64,000 nt of DNA from Hyalangium versicolor (GTDB lineage Bacteria > Myxococcota > Myxococcia > Myxococcales > Myxococcaceae). The stretch's first letter is position 1. Every line of letters starts with the position of its first letter. The notes beneath the pieces are model-generated. The model worked only from the letters and a program-made list of their open reading frames with translations, did not search any database and was not told where the DNA came from. The stretch is from positions 46,266-110,265 of the forward strand of contig NZ_JAHXBF010000037.1 in the NCBI RefSeq assembly GCF_020103695.1, given 5' to 3'. A program made the translations under genes and the position numbers. Positions 25,230 through 34,201 of this stretch are shown piece after piece.

Positions 25230-25789
25230 AGGTGCTCATCATCCCCGAGGATCCCACCCTCGACGCGCACATCCTCCAGCCCATCGTGGAGAAGCTCTTC
25301 GAGGAACTCGGACGCAAGGCCCGGATCGAAGTCCTCCAGGATCCCCACCTCAAAGGCATCGACGAGGCGCTCAACAAGGACATGGTGGCGCGCATCGTCG
25401 AGGAGAACCCGATGGTAGATCTCTTCCTCCTGGTCGTCGACCGCGACTGCAACCGCTTCGAGAACGAAGCACGCGCAGCCTCCCGAGAGCAGGAGCACCC
25501 GGGGAAGCTCCTGTCCTGCGTGGCCATCGAGGAAGTCGAGGTCTGGATGCTCGCGCTCCATCGCGAAGCGCTGGGCGAGCGCTGGGGGGCCATCCGCTCC
25601 GACTGCGACCCCAAGGAGCGCTACGCGGAGCCTTTCCTGCGTGAGCAGGGCTGGTTGTCGCAGGTGGGCAAGGGCCGCAAGCGCGCCATGCGGGGACTCT
25701 CGGCGCAGTGGAAATCGCTGCTCTCGTTGTGCCCGGAACTCTCGGCCCTTCACGAGCGCCTCCGGGTCGGATTCACGCACGCGTCCTGA
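25226..25789 (+). CDS. TOPRIM/DUF4276-like partner of the AAA ATPase
   Basis: 187 aa, GTG start at 25226 within the ATPase stop. The N-terminus VLIIPEDPTLDAHILQPIVE resembles the Glu-containing first TOPRIM motif. DLFLLVVDRDCNRFENEA gives the DxD motif, and CVAIEEVEVWMLAL adds further acidic residues. This matches the DUF4276/TOPRIM-like nuclease proteins often encoded beside AAA_21 ATPases. Predicted role: metal-dependent cleavage of nucleic acid, gated by the ATPase. A direct family assignment needs a profile search, so nuclease activity is inferred. Confidence 0.65.
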   Translation: MKVLIIPEDPTLDAHILQPIVEKLFEELGRKARIEVLQDPHLKGIDEALNKDMVARIVEENPMVDLFLLVVDRDCNRFENEARAASREQEHPGKLLSCVAIEEVEVWMLALHREALGERWGAIRSDCDPKERYAEPFLREQGWLSQVGKGRKRAMRGLSAQWKSLLSLCPELSALHERLRVGFTHAS

Positions 25790-25987
25790 ACATCGACCGT
25801 GCGGTTGAACTCCGGCCCTTCTCCCACTCCTCGGGTTCTCCCCATGGGTGCGCCTGCTCGGCAGAATGCACTCCGTGCAGGCAGCCGAGCCCCGATACCA
25901 AGCGTGGATTGCATGTCCACCGTCGACAGTTCGCACGCCGCGACCGCGAAGCCATCTTGCGGACTCTGCTAAGCCTGGACTGTCGCC

Positions 25988-28900
25988 ATGAGGAATCCGA
26001 GCCAGCACCCAGCACCGCAGCAGGACGGCGTCGGGTCACCGGCTGAGGGTGACTCGAAGTTCGAGCCATTGCTCGACAGCATCCCCGATGGGCTCGTCTC
26101 GGTGGACCGCGACTGGCGCATCACCTACCTCAACGCCGTCACCGAGCGCATGGCCGGCCGCTCGCGCGCGGAGCTGCTGGGCAAGGAGCTCTGGGCCGAA
26201 ATCCCCGCGCTCGACAGCACCCCCTTCGCCCCCGTCGTCCGCCAGGCCATGACGTCCGGCGAGCGCACCACGCTCACGGACTACTTCTCGCCCACGGATG
26301 CCTGGCTCGAGGTCCGCATCTTCCCCTCGACCACCGGGCTCGTCCTGGTCATCCGCGACATCACCGACATGCGTCAGGCCGAGGTGGAGCGCCTGCGCCT
26401 GCTCGCCGCCGAGCGCTCCGCCCGCGAGGCCGCCGAGCACGCCGCGAACCGGCTCGCGCGCCTTCAGGAGCTCACCGCACAGCTGTCCTCGGCCCGTTCT
26501 CCCGAGGAAGTCATGTCCGTGGCCGTGGAGCACATCATGGCCGCCGTGGGCGCCAACATGGCCACCGTGGGGCTGCCCGTCGAAGGGCAGAACATGCTGC
26601 GCACGGTGGCGTACAACGGCTGGTCCCGCCAGCTCTACCGCGACTTCCAGTTCATGCCGCTGGATGCGCAGCTGCCCCTGCCCCACACCTTCAACACCGG
26701 CGAGCCCGTGTGGCTCGAGTCTCCCGAGGCCCTCGCCGCGCGCTACCCGAACCTGCTCCAGGTCATGCTGGAGCAGACGCCCGCGCGCTCGGTGGCGAGC
26801 ATGCCCATGGTGGTGGAGGGGCGGATCATCGGCGTGCTCGCGCTGTGCTTCCCCGAACCGCGCGCCTTCTCCGGCAAGGATCGCGAGTTCCTCCTGGCCC
26901 TGGCCCGGCACTGCGCGCTGGCCATGGAGCGCTCGCGGCTGATGGACGAAGTGGAGGCTCAGCGTTCGCGGCTGGAGGAGCTGGTGATGCGCGCCCCGGC
27001 GATGATGTTCGTCACCCGCGGCCGTGAGCACCACTTCGTCCTGTGCAACCCGCGCCAGCGCCAGTTGCACGGTGGCAGGGACCTCACCGGCCTCACCGTG
27101 CGCCAGGCCATGCCGGAGCTGGAGGGGCAGGGGCTCTTCGAAGTGATGGATCGGGTGTACGCCACCGGCGAGGCCTTCGTCGGCAAGGAGTACCCGGTAC
27201 GCACGGGCCGGCACGGCTCGGATGTGCTCGTGGCGGAGACGTACTTCGACTTCGTCTACCAGCCGCTGCGCAACGCCGACGGCCAGGTGGAGGGCATCGC
27301 CTCGTTCGCCTTCGATGTAACGGATCAGGTACTGGCGCGGCGCACGGTAGAGGAACTGCTGCGAGACATGGCGCGCAGCGAGGAGCGCTTCCGTGCCTTC
27401 CTCACCTCCACCTCGGAGATCATCTGGGACATGCCGCCCACGGGCGAGTTCGACTCGGATCAGCCGGGGTGGAGGGCCTTCACCGGGCAGGCTCGCGAGC
27501 AGTTGCTGGGCTGGGGCTGGCTGGACGCTGTGCACCCGGAGGATCGCGAGGAGATGGAGCACTCGTGGCGCCAGGCGGTGGTGGCGTTGGAGCCCTATCA
27601 GGGCGAGGTGCGGCTGCGGCGGCATGACGGGGTGTACCGTCACATGCAGGTGCGCGCGGTGCCGGTGCTGGAGCCGGATGGCTCAGTGCGCGAGTGGGTG
27701 GGCAACCACCGAGACATTACCCGCCAGCGTGAGGACGAAGTGGAGCGAGCGCGGCTGCTCCAGCGCGAGCAGCACCACCGCGCCCAGTTGCAGGGGCTGG
27801 CCGAGGCCTCGCTGGCCATCGGTCAGGCGGCCTCGCTGGACGGGGTGCTCCAGATGATCACCGAGCAGGCACGGGAGCTCATCGGCGCGCACCAGGCCGT
27901 CACCAGCCTGTCCACGGGCGAGGACTGGGCGCAGGCCATCCACACCATCTCGTTGTCGGACAAGTACGCGGCATGGCGCGGGTTCTCCGCGCCTTCGGAT
28001 GGCACGGGCATCTACGCGGAGGTGTGCCGGACCAATCGCTCCATGCGGCTGACGCAGGCGGAGCTGGAGGCGCACCCGCTGTGGCGAGGCTTCGGCGCGC
28101 ACACACAGGGGCATCCGCCCATGCGGGGCTGGCTGGCGGTGCCGCTGGTGGGCCGCAACGGTCGCAACCTGGGGCTCATCCAGCTGTCGGACCGGAACGA
28201 GGGAGACTTCACCTCGGAGGACGAGGCCATCCTGTTGCAGTTGGCGCGGCTGGCGGCGGTGGCCATCGAGAACGCGCGGCTCATCGCCGAGTCCCAGGCG
28301 GCCAACCGAGCCAAGGACGAGTTCCTCGCGGTGATGAGCCACGAGCTGCGCACGCCGCTCACGGCGGTGCTGGGCTGGACGCAGATGCTGCGCAACCGCA
28401 AGGACGACGCGGCGGTGCGGGAGAAGGGCCTGGAGGTCATCGAGCGCAACGCGCGCTCGCTGGCGCAGCTCATCGAGGACGTGCTGGACGTGTCTCGCAT
28501 CCTCACCGGGAAGCTGACGCTGCACCGCAAGGCGGTGGACCTGATGAGCGTGGTGCAGGCGGCGGTGGAGGTGGTGCGGCCGCGCGCGGAGCAGAAGGGC
28601 GTGTCGCTGTCGGTGGAGGATGCGCCGGGCGAGGGGCATGTGACGGGAGACCCCGGGCGGTTGCAGCAGGTGTTCTGGAACCTGCTGGTGAACGCGGTGA
28701 AGTTCACACCGGCCGGGGGGCATGTGGAGGTGCGGGTGGAGCGCGCGGAGACGGCGTGGCGCGTGCGGGTGAAGGACACGGGGCAGGGCATTCGCGCCGA
28801 GGCGCTGCCGCACCTCTTCGAGCGCTTCTGGCAGGCGGACGGCAGCAGCACGCGCGAGCACGGCGGGCTGGGGTTGGGGCTGGCCATCGTCCGGCACCTG

Positions 28901-29479
28901 GCGGAGCTGCACGGGGGCGAGGTGGAGGCGGAGAGCGCGGGGTTGGGGCACGGGGCCACCTTCACGGTGGTGCTACCGGTGCCGGCGCTGCTGCCCGAGC
29001 CGGAGCGCCCGGTGGGCTCAGGGGAGGGAGCCGCATCGGTGGCCCGGCTGGATGGGGTGCGCGTGCTCCTGGTGGAGGATGCGCCGGACGCGCGCGAGCT
29101 GATCACCCTGCTGCTGCGCGAGCGCGGGGCCGAGGTGAGCGTGGCGAGCAATGGTCACGAAACCATGGAGCGCCTCGCCGCCCAGCTACCGGACGTGCTC
29201 GTGTCGGACATCGGCCTACCGGGAGAGGACGGGCACGCGCTGCTCAAGCGGGTGCGAGCGTGGGCGGAGGCGCAGGATCAATGGATTCCAGCCATTGCGC
29301 TCACGGCGTACGCGGGGGCGGAGGATGCGCGCCGGGCCTACCGAGCGGGCTTCCAGGTGCACATGGCCAAGCCGCTGGAGGCCGAGGAGCTGGTACGGGC
29401 CGTGTCGCGGCTCGTGGCGCGGGGGGAGGACAAGACGCCTTCACTCTCAGTCATGCCGATCCCGCCTGGGCGTGCATGA
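25988..29479 (+). CDS. Multi-PAS/GAF hybrid histidine kinase
   Basis: 1163 aa, no transmembrane segment, so a cytosolic sensor. Order: PAS (about 20-135, DSIPDGLVSVDRDWRITYLN), GAF (about 150-310), PAS (about 330-450), PAS (about 465-585, EIIWDMPPTGEF ... WVGNHRDITRQ), GAF (about 610-765), HisKA with H785 in SHELRTPL, HATPase (N-box NLLVNAVKFTP, DTGQGI, GGLGLGLAIV), and a C-terminal receiver (LLVEDAPDAR, LVSDIGLPGEDG, MAKPLE). The receiver makes this a phosphorelay protein whose output may go through the Hpt proteins elsewhere. The signal is unknown; the stacked PAS/GAF domains suggest several cytosolic inputs. Confidence 0.9.
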   Translation: MRNPSQHPAPQQDGVGSPAEGDSKFEPLLDSIPDGLVSVDRDWRITYLNAVTERMAGRSRAELLGKELWAEIPALDSTPFAPVVRQAMTSGERTTLTDYFSPTDAWLEVRIFPSTTGLVLVIRDITDMRQAEVERLRLLAAERSAREAAEHAANRLARLQELTAQLSSARSPEEVMSVAVEHIMAAVGANMATVGLPVEGQNMLRTVAYNGWSRQLYRDFQFMPLDAQLPLPHTFNTGEPVWLESPEALAARYPNLLQVMLEQTPARSVASMPMVVEGRIIGVLALCFPEPRAFSGKDREFLLALARHCALAMERSRLMDEVEAQRSRLEELVMRAPAMMFVTRGREHHFVLCNPRQRQLHGGRDLTGLTVRQAMPELEGQGLFEVMDRVYATGEAFVGKEYPVRTGRHGSDVLVAETYFDFVYQPLRNADGQVEGIASFAFDVTDQVLARRTVEELLRDMARSEERFRAFLTSTSEIIWDMPPTGEFDSDQPGWRAFTGQAREQLLGWGWLDAVHPEDREEMEHSWRQAVVALEPYQGEVRLRRHDGVYRHMQVRAVPVLEPDGSVREWVGNHRDITRQREDEVERARLLQREQHHRAQLQGLAEASLAIGQAASLDGVLQMITEQARELIGAHQAVTSLSTGEDWAQAIHTISLSDKYAAWRGFSAPSDGTGIYAEVCRTNRSMRLTQAELEAHPLWRGFGAHTQGHPPMRGWLAVPLVGRNGRNLGLIQLSDRNEGDFTSEDEAILLQLARLAAVAIENARLIAESQAANRAKDEFLAVMSHELRTPLTAVLGWTQMLRNRKDDAAVREKGLEVIERNARSLAQLIEDVLDVSRILTGKLTLHRKAVDLMSVVQAAVEVVRPRAEQKGVSLSVEDAPGEGHVTGDPGRLQQVFWNLLVNAVKFTPAGGHVEVRVERAETAWRVRVKDTGQGIRAEALPHLFERFWQADGSSTREHGGLGLGLAIVRHLAELHGGEVEAESAGLGHGATFTVVLPVPALLPEPERPVGSGEGAASVARLDGVRVLLVEDAPDARELITLLLRERGAEVSVASNGHETMERLAAQLPDVLVSDIGLPGEDGHALLKRVRAWAEAQDQWIPAIALTAYAGAEDARRAYRAGFQVHMAKPLEAEELVRAVSRLVARGEDKTPSLSVMPIPPGRA

Positions 29480-29557
29480 AACGGGCCTGTGCGAGCGCAT
29501 ACCACCCGGAGGGCTGATCGCGATTCGCAACTCTGCCTCCCTGCGGTCGACAATAAG

Positions 29558-29591
29558 GGAAAGCTCGAAGTCCCTAAGGGAGCATTTCCCT
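29558..29591 (+). promoter_or_regulatory. Nested palindromes over the ribosome-binding site of the LysM enzyme
   Basis: AGGGAAA ... TTTCCCT (arms at about 29557-29563 and 29584-29590) enclose a small palindrome TCCCTAAGGGA. The second arm and the AAGGGAG Shine-Dalgarno lie just upstream of the GTG 29592, so a hairpin could hide the ribosome-binding site. Symmetry is clear; any regulatory effect is inference. Confidence 0.4.
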
Positions 29592-31256
29592 GTGACCGTG
29601 AAGACCTATTCCGTTCGTAGTGGCGACACCCTGAGCGCCCTGGCCAAGAAGTTCGGCACCACCGTTTCGGCTCTGGCCAAGAGCAACAACATCTCCAACC
29701 CGAGCAAGATCGCCGTCGGCCAGAAGCTGACGATCCCCGACACCTTCGACTCCAAGCCGACGACGTCCTCCGGCAACACGACCGGCTCCACCTCCACCCC
29801 GACGACCGGTGCGGCTGCGACGGATAGCGCGGGCCGTACGTACCCCACCTCGCAGGATGGGACGCCGCTGTTCCGCCAGGGTGATGCAGCCTGGGGTGGC
29901 CGCATCATGGGCGATGACTCGACCATCTCCGCGGCCGGCTGCGCCATGACGTCCACCGCGATGGCCATCAGCAAGATCTCCGGCAAGCCCATCAACCCCG
30001 GGCAGCTGGATCAGTACCTGGACAAGAACGGCGGCTACTCGGGCGACGGGCTGAACTGGGGCGTGGCGGCCAAGGCCGCGGGCCTGAGCGCCGCCAAGGC
30101 CGGGTGGAACCTCGACACCATCAACAAGCAGGTGGACGCGGGCCGTCCCGTGGTCGTGGGCGTGGACTACAAGGCCGGCAGCAACGGCGGCGCCAACGGC
30201 ACCGACCACTGGATCGCCATCACCGGCCGGGGCACCGAGAACGGCAAGCCCGTCTACTACGCCAATGATCCGGCCACCGGTGGCCAGATCACCCTGCGCC
30301 AGGACGGCGACCGGCTGGTGGGCGGCCCGAAGAGCTACAAGACGACGGGCCAGCTGGTGACGTTCTCCGGCGGCAACCCGAAGCCGGGCAACACGGGTGT
30401 CACGCCGCCGACCACGAGCGGCACGCCGACCACCCCGAGCACTCCGTCCACGGCCAGCAGCGAGCTCAAGGGCATGTCGCTGCCCTCGGGAGACCTGGAG
30501 AAGGGCGCGCGTGGGCCCGAGGTGGAGCAGCTCCAGAAGGCGCTGGTGAAGCTGGGCCACATGACGCAGAAGGAGATGAACACGGGCCCGGGCGTCTTCG
30601 GCCCGAAGACGCAGGCGGCGCTCAAGGAGTTCCAGGCGGCGCACGGCGTGGACGCGATTGGCCGCTACGGCCCGAAGACGCGCGCGGCCTTCGAGCAGCT
30701 CGGCGCCAAGGTGGGCGGCGGCACCGAGAGCCCCTCCACCCCGAGCACCTCGGGTCCGGGCACCTCGGCGCCGGTGGGCGATCTGCCGAAGACGGGCAAC
30801 GCGTTCCTCGACAAGGTGGCGGCGGACGCCATCCGCAGCCAGCGGGCGACGGGCGTGCCGGCCTCGGTGACGCTGGCGCAGGCGATGCTGGAGAGCGGCT
30901 CGGGCAAGTCGGGCCTGGCCACCAAGGGCAACAACTTCTTCGGCATCAAGGGTGAGGGCCCCGCGGGCCACGTCACCATGCCGACGAAGGAGTTCCTGAA
31001 CGGCAAGTGGGTGACGGTGGACGCGAACTTCCGCAAGTACAACACGCCGGCCGAGTCCTTCACCGACCACGGCAAGTTCCTGCGGGACAACAAGCGCTAC
31101 GCCAACGCGTTCAAGTACACGAACAACGCGGAGCAGTTCGCCAAGGAGATCCACAAGGCCGGGTACGCCACGGATCCCGAGTACTCGAACAAGCTGATCT
31201 CCATCATCAGCAAGTACGGCCTGGAGCGCTTCGACAAGATCGGCGCCGGCAACTGA
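29592..31256 (+). CDS. LysM / C39-like peptidase / peptidoglycan-binding / glucosaminidase wall enzyme
   Basis: About 554 aa from GTG 29592. Domains in order: LysM (residues 3-50, YSVRSGDTLSALAKKFGTTV ... VGQKLTIP), a C39-type papain-like domain (about 95-255; Cys in ISAAGCAMTSTAMAI, His in GTDHWIAITG, Asp in YANDPATG), a peptidoglycan-binding module (about 300-360, KGARGPEVEQLQKALVKLGH), and a FlgJ-like N-acetylglucosaminidase (about 400-550; SVTLAQAMLESGSGKSGLA, NNFFGIKG). Ser/Thr/Pro-rich linkers separate them. No signal peptide is visible. It likely cuts peptide and glycan bonds of peptidoglycan. Export by a non-Sec route, lysis, or prey killing are possibilities. Confidence 0.82.
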   Translation: MTVKTYSVRSGDTLSALAKKFGTTVSALAKSNNISNPSKIAVGQKLTIPDTFDSKPTTSSGNTTGSTSTPTTGAAATDSAGRTYPTSQDGTPLFRQGDAAWGGRIMGDDSTISAAGCAMTSTAMAISKISGKPINPGQLDQYLDKNGGYSGDGLNWGVAAKAAGLSAAKAGWNLDTINKQVDAGRPVVVGVDYKAGSNGGANGTDHWIAITGRGTENGKPVYYANDPATGGQITLRQDGDRLVGGPKSYKTTGQLVTFSGGNPKPGNTGVTPPTTSGTPTTPSTPSTASSELKGMSLPSGDLEKGARGPEVEQLQKALVKLGHMTQKEMNTGPGVFGPKTQAALKEFQAAHGVDAIGRYGPKTRAAFEQLGAKVGGGTESPSTPSTSGPGTSAPVGDLPKTGNAFLDKVAADAIRSQRATGVPASVTLAQAMLESGSGKSGLATKGNNFFGIKGEGPAGHVTMPTKEFLNGKWVTVDANFRKYNTPAESFTDHGKFLRDNKRYANAFKYTNNAEQFAKEIHKAGYATDPEYSNKLISIISKYGLERFDKIGAGN

Positions 31257-31275
31257 GAGGCATCGGTAGAACGGG

Positions 31276-31306
31276 GGGGCTCGCGCGAAGGACTGGCGCG
31301 GGCCCC
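31276..31306. terminator. GC-rich hairpin between convergent genes
   Basis: GGGGCTCGCGC and GCGCGGGCCCC pair over 11 bp with one G-T pair and a 9-nt loop. It lies between the end of the LysM enzyme gene and the 3' end of the minus gene at 31337. No T tract follows. Confidence 0.55.
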
Positions 31307-31336
31307 TCGCCGTTGCGGGGTCCTGGGTGCTGAAGC

Positions 31337-32122
31337 TCAGCGCAGGTTGGGGGGCAGCAGGCGCTCCTGGGTGTCCTTGCTCAGCTGTGCGCTGGGCCAT
31401 AGCAGGATGCAGCCGAGCAGAAAGCCCAGCGTCGCCACGAGCGCGACATAAGGCTCCCAGTGGGAGAACGCAGAGGGCCTGTTGAAGAGACTCGCGGTGA
31501 AGATGAGGAACCAGAGCACTCCCATGAGGCCCAGTGTGACGAGGCCCGTCTTCAACAGGCCGCGCAGCCGCAGCAGTGCGCCCCCGAGTGTCGTGGCGGT
31601 GGGGCCCAGCAGTGCGGCGAGGATGAGCCAGTCCGCCGTGTTGCTCCGCTGACTGAGGCTCTCGACCATTTCAGGCAGGGCCAGCACGGACTGGGCGATG
31701 AAGCCCGTGAGCAGGGCGACGAGACCGGGGGCTGGCAGAGAGGACAGGGACAGCGACTCGCGAGGAGGCTGAACCCGGGTGAGCGCCTCGGGAGGGATCT
31801 CGAGCGCATACGGGTAGCCCAGAGCGAGCAGGGCCTGCACGGCCGCGGCGTGCACGGTGAGCCCTCCTTCTTCACTGCCCTGGAGTTCGCCCACGTAGGG
31901 AGCGTCGAGGAGGGACAGCAGCAGGTCGGCGCGGGCCCGTGGGGACTCGTCATCGGCCAGTGGGCGAGCGAGCCCCTGGAGGAGGGCGTCCACATCGCCT
32001 CTTGTCGCCCCGGGCGAGCGCACTGTGCTGACCAGCACAGGCAGCGAGGCCGTGCCCGGTAGAGGCCCGATCGTCTCGGGGACGGCCTCATCGGCGGAGT
32101 GGAGTGGGCGGACACGTTCCAT
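31337..32122 (-). CDS. Membrane protein of unknown function, tandem paralogue A
   Basis: 261 aa, start set at ATG 32122 to match the paralogue's MERVR start; a GTG lies one codon upstream. The soluble N-terminal half has a HEAT-like helical pattern (VDALLQGLARPLADDESPRA, HAAAVQALLALGYPYALEIP). The C-terminal half has about four hydrophobic helices (LVALLTGFIAQSVLALP, ADWLILAALLGPTATTLG, TGLVTLGLMGVLWFLIFTAS, ALVATLGFLLGCILLW). Its nearest relative is the next gene. No known domain. Confidence 0.7.
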   Translation of the reverse strand: MERVRPLHSADEAVPETIGPLPGTASLPVLVSTVRSPGATRGDVDALLQGLARPLADDESPRARADLLLSLLDAPYVGELQGSEEGGLTVHAAAVQALLALGYPYALEIPPEALTRVQPPRESLSLSSLPAPGLVALLTGFIAQSVLALPEMVESLSQRSNTADWLILAALLGPTATTLGGALLRLRGLLKTGLVTLGLMGVLWFLIFTASLFNRPSAFSHWEPYVALVATLGFLLGCILLWPSAQLSKDTQERLLPPNLR

Positions 32123-32159
32123 CACGGCCTCATTCTACCTGCCGCGGAGGCCTTCTGCT

Positions 32160-32954
32160 TCAGAGGGCTCGTGGGGTGGGGGGCGGTTCCTCTGCCTGGG
32201 CCGGTGCGTCCTTGTCGAGCCACGCGCTGGGGCGCAACAAGATGCTGCTGAGCAGGAATCCCAGCCCCGCCACCCACAGGATATGGGGATGGGGATAGTC
32301 GAGCATGAAGGGTTTGCGGATCAGCTCATCGGTGCAGACGTAGAGCCAGAAACCTCCGACGAGGCCCATGCTGACGAGGCCGGACATCAGCAGTCCGCGC
32401 AGCCGCGACAGGCCGCCCGCCAGCGTCATGGCGGTGGGGCCCAGGAACATCGCGAGGAAGAACCAGTCCATCAGACTGCCCCGCGTGTCGACGGCCTGGA
32501 ACACCCAGGGAAGAAGCTCCACGGCTTGGGCGGTGAAGCCCGCGAGCATGGCGATGGTGCCGGGGATGGGGAGCTTGAGCCCCTGTAGCGCTCCATGGAA
32601 GCCCAGGGGCCCGGTGAGCGCTTCGGGAGGGATTTCGAGCGCATACGGATAGCCCAGTTCGAGCAGGGCCTGCACGGCGGCGGCATGCACGGTGAGCCCC
32701 TTTTCACTGCCCTGCAACTCGCCCACGTCGGAGGACTCGAGGAGGGACAGGAGCACGTCGGCACGGGCACGCGGGGACTCGCCATCGGCCAGCGGACGGG
32801 CGAGCCTTTGGAGGAGCGCGTCCACATCATTCCTCGTCACCCCGGGCGAGCGCACCGTGCTCACCAGCACGGACAGAGAGGACGTGCCCGGCAGAGGCTC
32901 GAGCGTCTCGAGGAAGGCCTCATCGGCGGAGTGGGGCGAGCGGACGCGTTCCAT
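32160..32954 (-). CDS. Membrane protein of unknown function, tandem paralogue B
   Basis: 264 aa from ATG 32954. Same plan as paralogue A: identical opening (MERVR..HSADEA), STVRSPG.TR.DVDALLQ.LARPLAD.ESPRARAD, VHAAAVQALL.LGYPYALEIPPEALT, then four hydrophobic helices. The soluble half is much more conserved between copies than the membrane half, so the soluble part probably does the shared job while the membrane part adapts. The copies are 37 bp apart and likely co-transcribed. Confidence 0.72.
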   Translation of the reverse strand: MERVRSPHSADEAFLETLEPLPGTSSLSVLVSTVRSPGVTRNDVDALLQRLARPLADGESPRARADVLLSLLESSDVGELQGSEKGLTVHAAAVQALLELGYPYALEIPPEALTGPLGFHGALQGLKLPIPGTIAMLAGFTAQAVELLPWVFQAVDTRGSLMDWFFLAMFLGPTAMTLAGGLSRLRGLLMSGLVSMGLVGGFWLYVCTDELIRKPFMLDYPHPHILWVAGLGFLLSSILLRPSAWLDKDAPAQAEEPPPTPRAL

Positions 32955-33121
32955 CGCGCCCTCAGTCTACCTGCCGCTCAGGCCCGTGAGAGCGCGCCCG
33001 GCGAGGAATGTTGGCTGGAGCCGCTCTGCCCAGCGAGGGAGCGGGCAATGATGGGAGCAGGGAGTGGGCCGCGTGAACACCCTTCGAACGATACGCCTTT
33101 GACGGGCCGAGCGAGGAGCGC

Positions 33122-33547
33122 ATGGCGATGGAGCGAGCGCAGCGGTTCATGGATGCACTGGGGAGGCTCGAGGAGCGCGGGGACGTGGAGACCCTCGTGT
33201 CTCTCTTCGGCGAGAACGCGCAGGTGAGCAACGCCGCCTCGCAGCGCGTGTTCTCGGGGAAGGACGGGGCGCGCCACTTCTGGACGGAGTACAAGGGCAT
33301 GCTGGACCGGGTGCGGTCTTCCTTCCGCAATGCCATCGAGGCGGGGGACAAGGTGGCCCTGGAGTGGGAGACGCAGGGCACCGCCCACAACGGCGCCGCG
33401 GTGAGCTACGAGGGTGTCTCCATCATCGAGTGGGATGGCGATCAGATCCGGCGCTTCTACGCGTACTTTGATCCGGGGCTGCTCGGGCGGGAGGTTTCAC
33501 ACGGGATGGCGCAGCGCTCGGAGGTTCCGGCGACCACGCCGGCGTGA
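33122..33547 (+). CDS. SnoaL/NTF2-like domain protein
   Basis: 141 aa, ATG 33122 with GAGGAG upstream. A cone-shaped alpha+beta fold is suggested by the family pattern: RFMDALGRLEERGDVETLVS, FGENAQVSNAASQRVFSGKD, ARHFWTEYKGM, KVALEWETQG, then YEGVSIIEWDGDQIRRFYAYFDP at the end. Such proteins are small-molecule binding or isomerase-like and may be enzymatic; nothing here shows the ligand. It is convergent with the next gene, 6 bp apart. Confidence 0.8.
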   Translation: MAMERAQRFMDALGRLEERGDVETLVSLFGENAQVSNAASQRVFSGKDGARHFWTEYKGMLDRVRSSFRNAIEAGDKVALEWETQGTAHNGAAVSYEGVSIIEWDGDQIRRFYAYFDPGLLGREVSHGMAQRSEVPATTPA

Positions 33548-33553
33548 GCCGCG

Positions 33554-34201
33554 TCAGGCGGCTCGGACGGCCTCGAGCGTGCGGCACAGCTCGTCGATGG
33601 TGTCGGTGAGCTCGCGGGCGCGGCCAGCGGCGTGGGCGGTGGCACCTTCGTAGCGCAGGAGCGTGAGGCGGGTGGCCAGCTCACCTGCGCGGGCCAGGGC
33701 GCGTTCGAGGTCTCCCCGGGCCTGGGTGCGCAGGGCCTCCAGGCGGGAGAGGTGGGCCAGGCGTTCGCGGAGGATGTCGGCCACGGGCTTGGAGTCCTGG
33801 CGCTCATCCATCGCGGCCAGCTCGCGGGCGAGCTTCTCCACGTCATGATCCGGAGTGGACAGCACGGCATCGAGTTCGGTGAGCCGGCGCGATGCCGCGC
33901 GCAAGGCCGTGCCGAGCGAGCGCACCCGAGCGGTCTCCAGAGCTAGCGGATCCCCCAGCTCGCGGCCAAGCCGCTGGAGCGCATCGTGGAGCGTGGCCTC
34001 GGCGGCCTCGATGCGGGAGTTCTCGGAGCTCACGGGAGCGGAGGTGCCGGGCATCAAGACAGGGAGGAAGAGGGGCCAGAGACAGGCGTGGAGGCTGGCG
34101 CGGGCAATGCCCATGGCGCCTCGGGGCTCGCTGCGTCCGAGCACCATGGCCACCGTGACGCCGGTGAGGCAGTAGGCCACGACGGTGACGAGGGCGATCA
34201 T
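33554..34201 (-). CDS. Membrane-anchored coiled-coil protein
   Basis: 215 aa from ATG 34201. One or two N-terminal hydrophobic segments (VTVVAYCLTGVTVAMVLG; HACLWPLFLPVLMPG) are followed by about 150 residues of heptad-rich helix (EAAEATLHDALQRLGRELGD ... AARELTDTIDELCRTLEAV). The start overlaps the stop of the upstream membrane protein gene (ATGA). Probably cytosolic-facing and bound to its operon partners. No family recognised. Confidence 0.65.
   Translation of the reverse strand: MIALVTVVAYCLTGVTVAMVLGRSEPRGAMGIARASLHACLWPLFLPVLMPGTSAPVSSENSRIEAAEATLHDALQRLGRELGDPLALETARVRSLGTALRAASRRLTELDAVLSTPDHDVEKLARELAAMDERQDSKPVADILRERLAHLSRLEALRTQARGDLERALARAGELATRLTLLRYEGATAHAAGRARELTDTIDELCRTLEAVRAA

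Noticed and set aside
25154..26008. 284-aa minus-strand ORF over the TOPRIM-like gene
   Set aside because: Shadow frame; the plus frame is overlapped with the ATPase gene and carries conserved motifs.
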